Source of the DNA: Candidatus Competibacteraceae bacterium
Lineage (GTDB): Bacteria; Pseudomonadota; Gammaproteobacteria; Competibacterales; Competibacteraceae
Direction of reading: 5' to 3'
DNA: 6,407 nt
NCBI GenBank assembly: GCA_020445045.1
Contig: JAGRHI010000320.1
Span: 1-6,407 of the forward strand
The notes under the pieces were generated by a model. It was not told the DNA's origin, did no database searches, and saw only the letters and a list, made by a program, of their open reading frames with translations. Shown piece after piece: positions 6,221-6,407 of this stretch. Each line of letters starts with the position of its first letter. Positions within the stretch are counted from its first letter, which is position 1. A program made the position numbers and the translations under genes.

Positions 6221-6262
6221 ATCACCAAAGTCCACATTTCGCCCAGTTCCAAGGACCCAAAC

Positions 6263-6292
6263 AAAAAGCCCAGGCAAGATTGCCTGGGCTTT
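6263..6292 (-). terminator. Intrinsic terminator of the tRNA-Arg gene
   Basis: On the minus strand a perfect 12-bp stem, AAAGCCCAGGCA with TGCCTGGGCTTT (6281-6292 with 6265-6276), has a 4-nt ATCT loop and ends in a run of five T residues. It begins 8 nt after the tRNA CCA end, so it terminates the tRNA transcript. On the plus strand only TTT follows the stem, so it is much weaker in that direction. Confidence 0.93.
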
Positions 6293-6300
6293 GGCTGATT

Positions 6301-6377
6301 TGGCGCGCCCGGAGAGATTCGAACTCCCGACCACCTGGTTCGTAGCCAGGTACTCTATCCAACTGAGCTACGGGCGC
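6301..6377 (-). tRNA. tRNA-Arg (anticodon ACG)
   Basis: The minus strand folds as a standard 77-nt tRNA. The acceptor arm GCGCCCG pairs with CGGGCGC, followed by discriminator G and an encoded CCA (6301-6303). The D arm contains TAGCTCAGTTGGATAGAGTA. The anticodon stem CCTGG/CCAGG encloses the loop CTACGAA, giving anticodon ACG. The T arm contains GTTCGAATC. The anticodon identifies the arginine tRNA that reads CGN codons; in bacteria A34 is converted to inosine by TadA, allowing CGU, CGC and CGA to be read. The sequence is close to E. coli tRNA-Arg(ACG). It is followed by a strong terminator and appears to be transcribed alone or as the last gene of a unit starting outside the window. Confidence 0.98.
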
Positions 6378-6393
6378 GTAAGCAGGGACGCGG

Positions 6394-6399
6394 ATTATG
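6394..6399 (-). promoter_or_regulatory. Probable -10 element of the tRNA-Arg promoter
   Basis: CATAAT on the minus strand (five of six matches to TATAAT) lies 16 nt before the mature tRNA 5' end, leaving room for a short leader. The bases after it, CCGCGTCC, form a GC-rich discriminator, which is typical of stable-RNA promoters under stringent control. The -35 element would fall outside the window, so the promoter cannot be confirmed. Confidence 0.5.
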
Positions 6400-6407
6400 C
6401 GGACTGA

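Larger units (their letters stand above)
5360..6262. other. About 900 bp with no convincing gene between rsmG and the tRNA-Arg terminator
   Basis: I see no protein-coding gene here with a credible start, ribosome binding site and recognisable product. The part from 5360 to about 5640 is of intermediate composition. The part from about 5641 to 5940 is AT-rich, about 34% GC by hand count, and the rest returns abruptly to GC-rich DNA, with 57% GC in the first 60 bases after the boundary. Small inverted repeats occur at 5792-5811 (TCGCAT/ATGCGA), 5844-5860 (TCCATT/AATGGA) and 5951-5965 (CGGAC/GTCCG). Candidate promoters, a short direct repeat and a TTATC cluster are listed separately. It may be a regulatory or origin-like region, a small RNA locus, or decayed sequence; I cannot decide which. 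Confidence 0.6.

Noticed and set aside
6301..6328. The tRNA-Arg 3' end as an integration (att) site
   Set aside because: I found no second copy of the tRNA 3' sequence in the window, and no integrase or phage gene.
5948..6407. Open frames across the tRNA gene (minus 5948-6334; plus 6034-6345 and 6102-6407), one containing RPERFELPTTWF
   Set aside because: Their ends are simply translations of the tRNA-Arg sequence or its complement, a well-known source of false gene calls. They also run through the terminator.
1..6407. CRISPR arrays, insertion sequences, transposase or toxin-antitoxin genes
   Set aside because: No regularly spaced repeats, terminal inverted repeats or matching proteins were seen on either strand.

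Overview
The window is a stretch of GC-rich bacterial chromosome, almost certainly from a gammaproteobacterium. The F-type ATP synthase proteins, especially subunits b and c, resemble the Escherichia coli type closely, and the order rsmG-parA-parB-atpI-atpB-atpE-atpF-atpH-atpA is the classical gammaproteobacterial arrangement near the replication origin. I cannot name the genus from the sequence alone. Every supported gene lies on the minus strand, so the natural reading direction runs from high to low coordinates.

Layout in transcription order: a tRNA-Arg(ACG) gene with encoded CCA and part of its promoter (about 6301-6400) ends at a strong intrinsic terminator (6263-6292). About 900 bp without a convincing gene follows (5360-6262), including a roughly 300-bp AT-rich island (about 34% GC by hand count) with an unusual density of TTATC pentamers. 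Next come rsmG (16S rRNA m7G527 methyltransferase), parA and parB (chromosome segregation), closely packed and probably cotranscribed. A well-formed sigma70-type promoter follows parB immediately and drives the atp operon through a leader of about 150 nt carrying a strong GC-rich hairpin. The operon then reads atpI (assembly factor), atpB (a), atpE (c), atpF (b), atpH (delta) and the first 57 codons of atpA (alpha), which runs off the left edge.

How the genes work together: AtpB, AtpE and AtpF form the membrane-embedded proton-translocating Fo sector. AtpH joins the b stalk to the top of F1, whose alpha subunit is AtpA, and AtpI helps assemble the c-ring. ParA and ParB segregate the chromosomal origin region, and RsmG modifies 16S rRNA near the decoding site.

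The coding part is ordinary core genome. The points worth a second look are non-coding: the AT-rich region beside rsmG where mnmG would usually be found (a weak candidate for an origin-like region), the structured atp leader, and a terminator-like hairpin between atpB and atpE. I found no undescribed protein system, no CRISPR array, no insertion sequence and no canonical parS site.
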